A stretch of DNA of 64,000 nt from contig OZ010573.1 of the NCBI GenBank assembly GCA_963932145.1, forward strand, positions 29,901,284 through 29,965,283. Direction: 5' to 3'. Shown one piece after another: positions 54,265-64,000 of this stretch. The position numbers and the translations under genes are program-made. The notes beneath the pieces are model-generated. The model worked only from the letters and a program-made list of their open reading frames with translations, made no database searches and was not told the origin of the DNA. Position 1 is the stretch's first letter. Each line of letters opens with the position of its first letter. The stretch comes from Acanthosepion lycidas. Taxonomy: Eukaryota > Mollusca > Cephalopoda > Sepiida > Sepiidae.

Positions 54265-56670
54265 CAGAGGGGGAGTCAGATACTTACTGGAATGGTAGAA
54301 AGTATCAACCATTTATTCAGCATCTTTAGTAATGGATCACATATATATGTTCCACTTGAACGAGTTTGACTCCCAATAGATGTTCCAGGTAAGAAGACTC
54401 ATTAAGAGTGCAACTGTTCATTGTAAATAGAGATAACTCAGTGATGATAAAATGTTACTAGTTTAATTTTAGAGATGGATTTCTTTTAGCTTTGTGGAGC
54501 TTTCATTTCCCCACCCCTAAATCTATCAATATATAAAATTCTATGAGTTCTGTCCATCCATCACGCCCTCTCAAGTAGCCATACATTGACTGATCAAAAC
54601 AATTTTAACTGTAAGTGCAAACAGGTAAGGTGGTACAAAGTACAGTTGCTTTTACTAGGGTGAACAACTTAATACAATAGATTTTAATTAATTTCTTTGT
54701 AAAAATTAAAAGTTTTATTATTTAATAAACAAAATACTCACACTATTTTAAAAACAATTTAATGATTAAAATAACAAATATTTATTTAATAAAAATGCAA
54801 TATTGATTTTGCATGTCTTTAAAGTTTTTATATATACAAGAATCCAGTTTGTCTTGTGTTTGCAAGAAAATCACAAGGCCAAATGCTTCAAAAAGTTGAA
54901 ATTTGGATCCAAAAAGAAATATTTACACATGGTATGTTGCATGCTGAAGAGTAAGAAATCCTAAGAATTTATTCTTTGCTGTTAAAAAGGAAAAAAAGAA
55001 ATTTTCTTAAAAAATATTATTTACCATGAAGTCCTATGAAATTAGATTAAATTAAAGAAATTACTCAACTGTAAAGTAGAGTTTTTGTCAAAGTATTTTT
55101 TTCAAACAAATCAGTTTATTCAAATTTCATCAATTGGTTCGCAAACTTAAATGAAATGTTGAATTTGTAGATCTCAACAAAAAATGTTAATGATAACTTC
55201 AACAATACTAAATACCATGAGGATTGCAACATGCATCAGTGTGTTGCCAAAAAAAATCTCATTTACTAAAGAGCAAAAATTTAAAAAAATAAAATTTAAA
55301 AAAAATAAAATTTACATGCAGAAATTTCACAAAGTTTTAATTTTTATGCTTGATAAATAAGTTCTGGTTTCTCTGAAACTAAAAATAAAAGGGTGCACTT
55401 TTGTGAGGCTGTTAGAAAGAAAGAAAATACATAGAGACACACTGAACTTTCTGAAAGGACAGAGAATCTTTTCTTTTGACATGTATTTTTATAAGTATTC
55501 CATGCAACTTTACTTGTAAATGTTACTCTTATTTTTACATGGCACACAGAAGTAGCAGTTAACATAAGAACACATGAGTATTTAACAGAAAAATGCTTGT
55601 CACTATTTGGACAAGAAATAAACCAGACACAAGAAAACTTCTTAATGACTCCTCTTAGTATTGTTACACAGACTGACTACTTAATATATTGTCCTTTTAT
55701 TTATACTTGACATACAGAAATAGTAGTGTACACAAGAATAGGCAGAAATATTAAACAGAAAAATGCTGAGCTATTTTAATTGTGTTAATTAAAAGCTGAA
55801 ACTTTGTAGATTAATAATTTTAAATACTGTGTAATTTTTATCTTTCTCAGCAAACTATTAGTTCAATTTTATTTTAAGTTGGTATTCACTCAGTCAATTA
55901 ATAATTATTATTAATAATCTTCAATAAAAGGAGAATTTTGCAGGTTTTTAATTTGTCTGAAACAGAATTAATTAATAGAATATCTTCCAATAATGTGTCT
56001 GCTATAATTTGAATCTAATTTGTTCATTTTTACCAAATCCTAATTTATATGGATTTTTAAATGTTATCTTCACAAACACTACACACCTAAACTCGAGTAA
56101 GTGAATAGCTAATATCTTTAGCCAGAAGAAACAAATTTGTATTCAGTGTCATTCTGTCTCTTATACTTGTATTCTGTCCAGTTTCCAAATCACAAAAAAA
56201 AAAAAACATCATGTAACCAAATTCTACAAATTAATAGTGGTGACTGAGTGACTAGTGTAGAGACGAGGACATACTAGATACAAGTGAGTACACAAATTGT
56301 ATGTTCAGATATTGACAATGTAATGGATTAAATAGTGGGTGTTGAATTACTGAAATTGATAATTGACTTTGTCCCATGAGGCCAAAGTTATTTGGATTGG
56401 AATATTTGTAATGCTACAGTAGCAGAGAGACATTTACATCTTTGACAACATAGTTAATGGTCTTGGAATTGCCAAAACAAGAGAAATAATAGTATTTGGT
56501 CTCAAGACACCATATTTTGTCTTATTCCACATACTTTATGGTAATTTTTAGTCATGAGATTGAAATCTGGCCTCTATTTGACCTTGGTTATAAAAAGTGC
56601 TAAAGATTTCCAGTACTATGAATCACAGTACTGGCTATTTCCAAGACTTTGTTTTTTGCTAATGTTCCCC
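54265..56670. other. 2.4 kb unassigned; one local duplication
   Basis: AT-rich. About 80 bases at 55529-55608 reappear at 55694-55776 (shared ACAGAAAAATGCT and related words), about 165 bases apart. No gene recognised. Confidence 0.5.
55529..55776. repeat. Two-copy direct repeat, about 80-bp unit
   Basis: TTATTTTTACATGGCACACA...TTTAACAGAAAAATGC and TTTATACTTGACATACAG...TTAAACAGAAAAATGC, about 75 percent alike by eye. Probably an old tandem duplication. Confidence 0.65.
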
Positions 56671-56674
56671 CAAT

Positions 56675-57000
56675 ACATGGCCCAAGAGCCACTCAAGGAA
56701 GAAGGTCACTGTGTGGTGTTGTATGAGTGTAAGAAATGACAAGAAGTGAATGACAGAAAAATTATGTTTAACTCGAGACTTGAAGCAGTCAAGATTGTAG
56801 TGAATGGGAAGACATCCTGCCGGGCATCTGTCACCCAAAGCAGCAGTTCTTGCAAAGAAGCTGTCCGAATTAAATTTATATCTTACTATAGGAATATGAA
56901 GAGAATGTGAATGATTCATACTTGTGCACAAAAAATGGTGGGTACCAGTTGTAACGGTCAGGGGGTGGTGGGAATAAAGAATGTAACTCATCAAAACACG
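56675..57000 (-). pseudogene. LINE family B C-terminus, readable frame
   Basis: A 111-codon minus-strand frame (56994-56659) contains NSDSFFARTAALGDRCPAGC then LPIHYNLDCFKSRVKHNFS. The ancestral form would be SFFPRTAALWN.LPAGCFP.HYNL..FKSRV.R, the standard end of Jockey/CR1-like LINE ORF2. This stretch lacks stops but misses everything upstream, so it is a 5'-truncated dead copy. WN became GD. Confidence 0.8.
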
Positions 57001-57134
57001 TTATAAAGATTATATAAATGCAAATCAAAAAGGATGACAACATATCAAATATAAAACATCAAAGATTTAAGCAAATTTGAATAATTTGTTAAATTGGGTT
57101 CAACTGGCTCAAGTTAGCAACTGTCAAATTCATT

Positions 57135-57620
57135 CTATGTGCCATGTCCTTTCAGGACATAGGTGATCATGGCTCTCCACCTCCCTCTATCCCTTTCAGC
57201 TCTCAACAAGTTCCTTCCTTCTGCCACCTCCCCCAGACTATGTTTTGTCATCCACTTGCTTAAAGCCACTAAGTATGTCATGCATTGTTTTCCCTTGTCT
57301 CTCTTTCCCTCTATTTGACCCGTGAGTATCAGATTCTCCAGGCCTTCCTTTCTCATTATGTGTCCCAGGAACTTCAGCTGTCACTTCTTGATGTTAAGTA
57401 TAAGCCTCCATCTTGTTTGAATCCTCTCTAAGATCTCATCATTGTTCACATGCTCGGCCTATGATATCCTCAGCATCCTTCTGTAGAACCACATCTCCAT
57501 CGTCTTGAGTCTCTTCTTCATCTTTGAAGAAATTGTTCGACAATCGCTGCCTTATTGGCAAATCTTTCTTTAAAATGATGTTACTCGAAATGGCTCTAGA
57601 ATAATCTTTGGAATATGTCA
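57135..57620 (-). pseudogene. RTE-like LINE C-terminus, antisense
   Basis: 57356-57135 reads MRKEGLENLILTGQIEGKRD, KGKQCMTYLVALSKWM and later RDRGRWRAMITYVLKGHGT to a stop. Upstream (57620-57440) the frame is worn, with an LRRMLRISW-like trace. ML..EGLENL.LTG.I.GKR.RG.QR..YL..L..W...G......R......W..M...VL is the end of a common endonuclease-RT LINE. The last 73 codons are intact; the rest is damaged. Confidence 0.8.
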
Positions 57621-57699
57621 TTGAAATGGTTATATATATATATATTTGAAGAAATATAGTTTTAAGGTGTGCTATATTTATGTAAATATAAATATAAAA

Positions 57700-57818
57700 G
57701 TGAACAATGAAGTCAACACTCAGAGGTGACAGGCTGTTTCATGCTGGATGCAATTGTCGGCCTGATGATTGCGCCCAGCATGAAACAGCCTGTCACCTCT
57801 GAGTGTTGACTTCAATGT

Positions 57819-57822
<4 letters not shown>
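57700..57822. repeat. 123-bp near-perfect hairpin
   Basis: Left arm 57700-57747 (GTGAACAATGAAGTCAACAC, then TCAGAGGTGACAGGCTG) and right arm 57775-57822 are reverse complements with a single mismatch over about 48 bases. The 27-base centre can pair further (GCAAT with ATTGC). It is more GC-rich than its flanks. A TA tract (57823-57869) follows directly. No family could be assigned and no second copy was seen. Confidence 0.9.

Positions 57823-57869
<47 letters not shown>
57823..57869. repeat. (TA)n microsatellite
   Basis: About 23 TA units, starting at the end of the hairpin at 57700-57822. Confidence 0.95.
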
Positions 57870-57870
<1 letters not shown>

Positions 57871-57879
57871 TGTTAGTGA

Positions 57880-58163
57880 GTCAGTTATGTGCCATGCGTG
57901 TTACATGCTTAGGCAATCATGTATGTTTTGATACATGACTGACAAGGCATAGTTTTTCCCACAGTAGGTTGACATTTCTTTCTACGATAAATCAGTTGCC
58001 ATCCAAGGATACAGAACCCAGTCTGTCTTGCTATTTACCCATAGCTGGGGGAGAAGGGTATCAGCATGTGGGTGAATGCAATGGATTCAACTGGAATTCA
58101 AACTCAGCTCTCCAATTCCTCAATCCAAGCCGCTATCCATTACTCCACCATTACTCCATATTA
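57880..58163 (-). mobile_element. SINE S2 copy, antisense, best preserved
   Basis: Head at 58163 on the minus strand: TGGTGGAGTAATGGATAGCG (box A-like) and GCTGAGTTTGAATTCCAG (box B-like) at tRNA spacing. The body shows GGTAAATAGCAAGACAGAC and CTTGGATGGCAAC. The 3' end near 57893 shows the imperfect hairpin TCATGTATG-TTTT-GATACATGA. It aligns with 26596-26895 over nearly the full length. Confidence 0.8.
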
Positions 58164-58689
58164 GTAGGATCTAGAATAAAATCCAAACAGAAGCATCAGA
58201 AAGTTTTTTTTTGTTTCCCCATATTGAAGTTCTTCATGTCTGCTGGGTTTGAAATTAGCCCACTCCAAGTAGATCTCTTTTCTCTATTATTTTTCATACC
58301 ACGTTTTGCAACTATTGCTTTTGCAATATTAGCTGCTCTGATCGCTCAGTTTTCTACAGTAAACCTCAGACCAGATTCATATACATTACCACAAAAGAAA
58401 TAGCAGCACTATGCAATATATGAACAGTGAGAAAACAAAACATAATGGGCCAATTTCACATCCAACAGATTATAACAGCCTCAATAAAGGTTCGAGGGGG
58501 AAACTTTCTTATAACATTATTTATTACCCGTTCCTCAAAAATGACAACCAACTTTCCTTACATTCATTTTTCTCTCATTCCAGGCATAAAGAGGTGGAAG
58601 GTACTGTCTGAATAAGCTTTTCCACTTTATCTATTATCCAGTTTATGCTCCTTCCCTATCTATTGAACAGGAATAAAGGGTTCTTGTTT

Positions 58690-58820
58690 GTTTCCTGTTC
58701 AGGATCAGGTTTCTGGTTCCTTCTAAAGCCTTTTCTTCTCTTTCTTTTCTAGCAATCCCTTGCATCTTTGTGGCATTATCACCTTTCTTTGAGTGAAATG
58801 ATTATAAAAAAAAAATGTGT
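58690..58820 (+). mobile_element. LINE 3' tail, family A-related
   Basis: TTTCTAGCAATCCCTTGCAT, CTTTGTGGCATTATCACC and GAGTGAAATGATTATAAAAA form a LINE tail, like 49500-49540. The coding part upstream (58560-58690) is unreadable. Confidence 0.6.
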
Positions 58821-59230
58821 GATATTTTTGCTACCCTCATAAAAATGGAGGATGTGGTTTTATCTTGGTCTCACATGTTTCTGTTAATAGCCAACATGTG
58901 GTTCCTTTTGAAGTCTAGTTTTCTAAGTAGCATCCACTTTGAGCAAAGGTGAACAGGGAAGTAAAGGAGAGAAAGTGTTTTTAGAGATCAAGTAACAATA
59001 AAACCATAAATAGCATGTACCCAGGTCATGGTCTATATTAACAGTCACACTTGGAATCACAGTCAGTTCTCAGCTGCCTTTGGCAGGAGATGAACTTGTA
59101 TATCATGTGGTTGGTAGGGGTAAGTGATGATATAGCAGAACTTGTCCCAAATGTAACCTACTTACCCTCCATGATAAACAAATGAAGACTTGAATAAAAA
59201 TACCTATAATATGAGAAACAGTTTATATTT

Positions 59231-59311
59231 TTAGGTTGGTGCAAAAAATAATGTCGTTTTCTCACATATGTTACTATGTGAGAAAACGACATTATTTTTG
59301 CACCAACCTAA
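59231..59311. mobile_element. MADE1-like mariner MITE, type A
   Basis: 81-bp palindrome with full ends TTAGGTTGGTGCAAAAAATA and the mirrored form; arms differ by one inserted A. The centre is CTCACATATGTTACTATGTG. The right flank has TA (59312-59313); the left flanking TA has changed to TT. The inner arm ATGTCGTTTTCTCACATA is shared with the copy at 14881. Confidence 0.95.
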
Positions 59312-59434
59312 TATTTCACAATATGGCTTGTGAGCAAGATGCAGGTCCCTTTGGTGCACACCAAAGAGATCAAAAATTGAAATGCAGTACAGGGTAATCA
59401 TTGACCAGTTGGTGGAAAGCATAGGTGAGGGTTG

Positions 59435-59435
<1 letters not shown>

Positions 59436-59511
<76 letters not shown>
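59436..59511. repeat. (TA)n(GA)n compound microsatellite
   Basis: About 21 TA units followed by about 17 GA units. Frames across it code Tyr-Ile and Ser-Leu runs only. Confidence 0.95.
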
Positions 59512-59514
<3 letters not shown>

Positions 59515-59515
<1 letters not shown>

Positions 59516-60060
59516 GCATCCTACTGGTTTGTGCAAACAGATTCTTAAAATTATAAAAGCTAAGCAAACTGGTTGTTGAATTATCCAAAAATAATCTTAT
59601 ATATTAATAGCCAATGGTCTAGGTAAAATGTTAGTTATGCTACACTTGTGCACACACCTAGTGAAAATCTAAAAGACACACATCCCCTACTACAACAATA
59701 AACAGCAGTCAGCGGGTGGGGAGAAAAAAAAGAAAAAGATAGATAATGGTAGCTGTGTAGATAAAAAATAGAAGAACGAGAGAGTTGAGAGAAAAGATTA
59801 AGCCAAACGAAGGAAAAGTCAGACAGCAATATTCACTGAAAAGTGTTTAACATATCACACTCCCCTTAATGAACCTTTGAACTTCCTGACTATTCAGTAA
59901 CAACCTCTTTCTTTCTTTCATGCTTTACACTTATTTTTATTGAGATTTGCCCATTTTTTTAATTTAAAGTCAAAAAGAAAATCAAAAGAATAGGTTCCTA
60001 AAGATTATCTGCCTTTATAGAATCAGTTCCTGGAAATTTGGGATGGCATTATCGATATAA
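59515..60060. other. No gene seen
   Basis: Unassigned. Confidence 0.5.
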
Positions 60061-60063
60061 TAA

Positions 60064-60432
60064 ATGCAAAAATGTCTGTGTCTCACACTTTTTCAATTAA
60101 AGGGACATAACTCTCTAACTTTTAAATATATTTATCTCTTGAAAGCAGAGGTCCTTACTGGTTCAGGAAAGGAGGAAAGAATTTTAATTCCAAGTATCAC
60201 CTTAATTCTTCCAGATCTTCCTTTTGAGCTCAAAAGACTTCAGTTTCCAATGAGAGTGAGTAATGTAATATCAATCTATAAGTTCCAAGGACAATCATTG
60301 AAAGTAACTGGACTTCATCTGATGGAAACCTGCTTTTCTTATGGCCAGCTCTATGTTGGTTGTTTAAGAGTTGGGAATATAGTGCCACCACTCATGGGGG
60401 TGGAAGGTTATTCCATCACATCACATGGTTAG
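60064..60432 (+). pseudogene. Helitron (PIF1-like) helicase C-terminal fragment
   Basis: A 122-codon frame. From about 60157 it reads AEVLTGSGKEERILIPSIT, LPFELKRLQFPMRVSNVISI, YKFQGQSLKVTGLHL and FSYGQLYVGCLRVGN. Helitron helicases have VLTG...GE.V.IPRI......LPF..KR.QFP....FAMTINKSQGQ.L (motif V) and FSHGQLYVA.SRV (motif VI). Here INKSQGQ became IYKFQGQ and SRVG became LRVG, so key residues are lost even though the frame has no stop. The usual C-terminal NIVY.E.L was not found. No Helitron ends were identified around it. It is a different part of the gene from the remnant at 11647. Confidence 0.8.
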
Positions 60433-60434
60433 AT

Positions 60435-60848
60435 GTTTTCCTAACAGAGCTTGTATATTCAACTATAACAAATTTTAATAATTTTTTAAAATTAGATTCA
60501 GCAAAATAAACAAATTAAACAGATTCAAATTCTTGTGGAGACATTATTAGAACATATGCTGTTAATGAGTTTTAAACAAAATAAAAACTTTTTTATTGAA
60601 AATTATTGATAAGATATCCAGACTAAGTGGATACCAACTTAAAATAAATTTAATTAACTTTTAATTTACGTAGAAAAGTAAAAGGTACACAGCATTTAAA
60701 AAATGTCAGATTATTAATCTGCAAAAATACAGCTTTTAAACCTGCATAGTTATCTAGTTATTAGAAATTTTATATGTTTAATGAGCACACTTTAAAGTGT
60801 AGCAGAGTGAGTTTTGTTAAATGTTGATGTGCATTTTCTGTACCCACT
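60435..60848. other. No gene seen
   Basis: Very AT-rich, unassigned. Confidence 0.5.
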
Positions 60849-60849
60849 T

Positions 60850-61310
60850 TTTTTAAATTAATTTCTTAAGCATTTCACTCCAAGCAAGGCAAGAGTACCA
60901 CTAGTACACAAGGGGCTACAGAGAGTAAAAGTAATGGAAAAGACTGGGTATGGGGGGGACTGAGGAAAGAATCAAGAGAAGAACGGGGATCAAAGCATCA
61001 GAAGATGATGACTGACATTACACTTAAATTTTTGAAGATTATAGTTATCACAGAGGCAAGCAAGAGGAAGGGAGTTCCACTGTCGAGAAGTGTGAGAGAA
61101 GCTGTTGGAGTAGAAGAGACAGTTACATTTAACTGTTTTGACAGTAAAAGGGTGGGGCCGTGATGCCAACCTAGTAACATGTTTAAATTCATGCAGTCAG
61201 AGATCCAGTGAAAATATCTTGTCAGAGCTGATGCCATGAAAATATTTATAGAAAAGACAGAGGAAAGCCACATTATGTTGGCGAGAAAATAACTGGAGTC
61301 AGGTCAGGTC
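60850..61310 (-). pseudogene. LINE family A 3' end, antisense
   Basis: Antisense tail CATTTCACTCCAAGCAAGGC at 60871 and AGTACCACTAGTACACAAGG. The minus-strand C-terminal block is readable only with frame changes. One frame gives YFHWISDCMNLNMLLGWHH, the out-of-phase form of YFHGISSDEL...RLHEFKHV.RLASRP. Truncated 5' near 61310. Confidence 0.75.
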
Positions 61311-61720
61311 TGATTACATTGTATATCCATCTTTGGCAACAATTCGTGCACCAGAAAAGGGTAACATTTCAAGTAGTCATTTTGCATGATAGTCCATGTA
61401 GCATCCAGAAGTAACAGTCAGAGTTGAAGTTGTAAGAATGTCATTAAGACATTTTCCAATGTCAAGTCTATTTCCTGTCATACAAAAACAGTCTTCATAA
61501 GAAATTGGACTAAAAAATGAAAAAGTTTTTTGGGAGGTTGTGGGGTAACGGAGGCTTGTAAAACACTTCAACAATTTCTAGAATATAAAAATTTTGGATT
61601 GTGCACTTTGTCACCTAATTTTTCCTTTCCTTTTTCTTTGTGGTATGAGTTAAACATCTTTATAAAGCCAAATTTTCACCCTCTCAACCTTCTACAAACT
61701 CTTACGATAACTTTTTTTTT

Positions 61721-62450
61721 TTTTAAATCAGTGTCACCCCAAGTAAGGCAGTACAGGCACTAATATGCAAGGGGTTACAGAATGTGGAGCAATTAGGAAT
61801 AGAAACATTAATAGAGAAGGGCAATCAGGAGGACAGTAGATAGTGATTGATGTTGCATTTCATTTTTGCACATTAAATTTGGCTGGAAAGCATGGAGCCA
61901 GAAGGGAGTTCCACAAGCAAGAAATGCAAGAAAATAAACTGTTAGCATAGAAGTTAAGGGCTACATCTAACTAGCTTAGCTGTAAATTGATGAGTTTAGT
62001 ATTGCACTTAAATTTACAGTCTAGGTACCATAGTGAAGAGCTCATCCAAATAATTACCATGAAAGTATTTGTAAAAAAGGCACAGAGAGGTAACCTTACA
62101 GAGGTGGACAAGTGACTGAAGATGAGCCGCCAGATCAGAACCAATAATATTGCTGATTCTTCTATGGATCTTATATATATGGCAGCAATATTCTGAGCAT
62201 GGATGAATGGCAGACTTACAGATATCTAAGATAGATTGCAGAGAGAAAAATTGTCTTGCACAACACAGTGAACTGACTTTCTTAGCAACTGATCTAGCCA
62301 TGGATTCAGTATAGTCTTTCCACTTCATGTCAGCTAAGAATGTTAGCCTGAGAATCCACAATGAATAACTTTCCTGGAAGATAGTATCAGCCATGCTGAT
62401 GGAAGGCAGAGAGGGGGTTTCTAAATTAAATTTTGCACAAGTTCACTTTA
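61721..62450 (-). pseudogene. LINE family A post-RT region to tail, antisense
   Basis: A 126-codon frame (62394-62014) reads MADTIFQESYSLWILRLTFL, ADMKWKDYTESMARSVAKKV, SSLCCARQFFSLQSILDICK, SAIHPCSEYCCHIYKIHRRI, SNIIGSDLAAHLQSLVHLCK, VTSLCLFYKYFHGNYLDEL. This is the longest clean stretch of family A C-terminal coding sequence in the window and defines the order DMKW..Y..S.A......SLC.A..F....IL...KS.I.P..EYCCHI....RRI.N..G..L. The antisense tail is at 61732 (TGTCACCCCAAGTAAGGCAG). Not active: RT domain missing. Confidence 0.9.
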
Positions 62451-62737
62451 CTTAAGCATCTTGCAGATATCAAACATATTCTCAATAAATTACAAGCCAA
62501 CTAACCACAGCATGACCTCAAATTTGAAATTTCCATCTTCATTAAGTAACCAATCAAAATCATATACAGATAAATTATTTTGCCAAGCAAGGTCTACGAT
62601 TTGCCTTATGGGTGGGTATTCCATATTACAAGTAAAACCACTTAAATTTACTGATTCAGTATTCAAGTTTAACACATGTTCTTTTTTAGGCTTTAAAGAG
62701 TGAATTTATTTTCTTCTCAAAGTATATATTTCCTCAA

Positions 62738-63030
62738 AAACACAGTGGATAAAGGCATTAGTTAGATCCAGTGATGAGACCCAAAGAGTGTGAGTTCAAT
62801 ACCTGGTTAAGGGAGTGAAGAACTGTCAGAGGTGAATCAGCAAGAGATAACTGATAACTGACATCCATTAAACATGGCAAGGGGAACTAGAACAGTCTAC
62901 CCCAGTGAGCGAAATAAAGGGTTCAGTTCGACATTCCAACCTCCTGAAGAAGGCCAGAGTGTACAATGGTCTAAACATTATAATAGATATGGCGACAAAA
63001 ATGAGGACAATAGTGTAAATAGAGTACATT
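62738..63030 (+). mobile_element. SINE S1a copy, sense, nearly full length
   Basis: tRNA-like head ACACAGTGGATAAAGGCATT (box A) and TGTGAGTTCAATACCTGG (box B). The body has CATTAAACATGGCAAGGGG, ACTAGAACAGTCTACCCC and GGGTTCAGTTCGACATTCC. The tail has CGACAAAAATGAGGACAATA and GTGTAAATAGAGTACA. It is the clearest single-orientation member and serves as reference for S1. Confidence 0.85.
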
Positions 63031-63034
63031 TTCT

Positions 63035-63661
63035 TTAACACAAACTTCTGCATTTTTATAGCATTGTTGCCTGGCTGTGCTGGCCTGTTTGCAGAAAAAT
63101 AAGAAATTGCTTCTTACTGACAGTAAATGACTAAAAAGATGCTGACCAGGATTTCTCATGGATGCTGCCACTTGAGTTTCAATCAGTACAAATGAAACGA
63201 CAGTTGTAACTTATAACGCAATAAAAGAACATCACAAAATAGGTTGTATTGTACATTATTATATGACTATGCGAGACAGAAACAGTACTAGTTAATTACT
63301 AACACAAGCATTAAGTAACTACATTTCACAAGGTCTTGGAAACATACATTCATCAACAACAGGCAATGTAATATTCATGAAAACTTAAGTACACCCACAG
63401 CTGTGGAATTGCCAATGACTACCAAGTTTCAAATGGTAGTTTAAAATGCACAAGTATGTGATTTTAGTCAACAATTAGAACATTTGTCTTGCAAACAGTA
63501 TTTGGCAGACTCATGTGAGTCTGGGCAAAATGAGCCACAAAATATGGATTTTAAAGCAAACAACAATTAGTGAATATATTAACACAAAGGAATTACATTA
63601 ATGTGTACACAGTTGCAAGTAAAGGAGTAGACATTAAATTCTTAGCTATTCAGTGTGTGTG

Positions 63662-63705
<44 letters not shown>

Positions 63706-64000
63706 TATGTATGTAAGAGTTCAATCAACTGACTATGAGAACCAAACATGTCCCAGCAGGGATGCCTTCATCTGCATGCTACTACATCCAGAAGCAAGAG
63801 AAAGAGGAAGGAAATATTTGCTTTTTGTAGATTTAAACAGCACCACCTAACAGTGTCTTTATCTTCATACTATCAAGGAGAACCTGTTGTAGTTTCATGT
63901 TTGTTTCAGAGAAACAAGTACAAAATTCTCTTTTTAATACTTTGTATGTCATTCAAGAGTTTTTTGCATTTTACAGGGTATCGAATCCAACAAAAAATCC
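63035..64000. other. No gene seen; TG/TA tract at 63653-63704
   Basis: Unassigned sequence with a compound TG/TA microsatellite. The open frame 63653-63850 starts inside the microsatellite and has no recognised motif. Confidence 0.5.

Overview
This is AT-rich, repeat-dense eukaryotic nuclear DNA with no recognisable host gene. No reading frame looks like a host exon, and I saw no intact RNA gene or CRISPR array. The repeat content is several decayed non-LTR retrotransposon lineages, many tRNA-derived SINEs, Tc1/mariner, Helitron and Penelope-like elements, and long TA/TG/GA microsatellites. That fits a large lophotrochozoan genome. A cephalopod, probably octopus-like, is my best guess; it is inferred from repeat style and LINE protein wording, not proven. 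The window could be intergenic or a large intron.

Layout. 1-9129: a 3'-truncated set of LINE fragments (family A, antisense, 1745-2720; other LINE tails at 2700-2900 and 4255-4600), SINE S2 pieces, two antisense copies of unclassified repeat R1 (4654-5036, 7089-7465), SINE S1 copies (5130-5447, 6192-6475), and a 137-bp hairpin (8213-8349). 9130-12766: a 3.6-kb Helitron with both termini, whose protein is an Arg-rich N-terminal repeat region joined to the last helicase motif. 12767-20100: mostly unassigned AT-rich DNA, one mariner MITE, R1 copies and LINE tails. 20622-22205: an inverted-repeat DNA element, a SINE with a tRNA-like head and a mariner transposase 3' remnant. 22250-31500: tandem repeats, SINEs, more LINE A copies, a 26-bp minisatellite and a pogo-like MITE. 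31605-33490: an RTE-like LINE and a Penelope-like element with GIY-YIG domain, all antisense. 33925-45730: S1 and S2 SINEs, R1, a second MITE type, a complete but dead Tc1 transposon (41217-42741) and three copies of another LINE C-terminus. 45900-64000: two head-to-tail LINE A copies, a GA-rich tract, two more MITEs, RTE remnants, a long hairpin (57700-57822), a Helitron helicase fragment (60064-60432) and more LINE A and S1 copies.

Nothing here forms a pathway; the annotation is a record of insertion and decay. The most useful points are: (1) four mariner MITEs whose termini nearly match human MADE1/Hsmar1 as I recall it; (2) a Helitron with complete ends and an internal deletion; (3) S1 SINE insertions in which an inverted 5' part and a sense 3' part are flanked together by one target duplication, with the inversion point at nearly the same SINE position each time; (4) a Penelope-like RT plus GIY-YIG remnant; (5) several long hairpins not explained by a known family.
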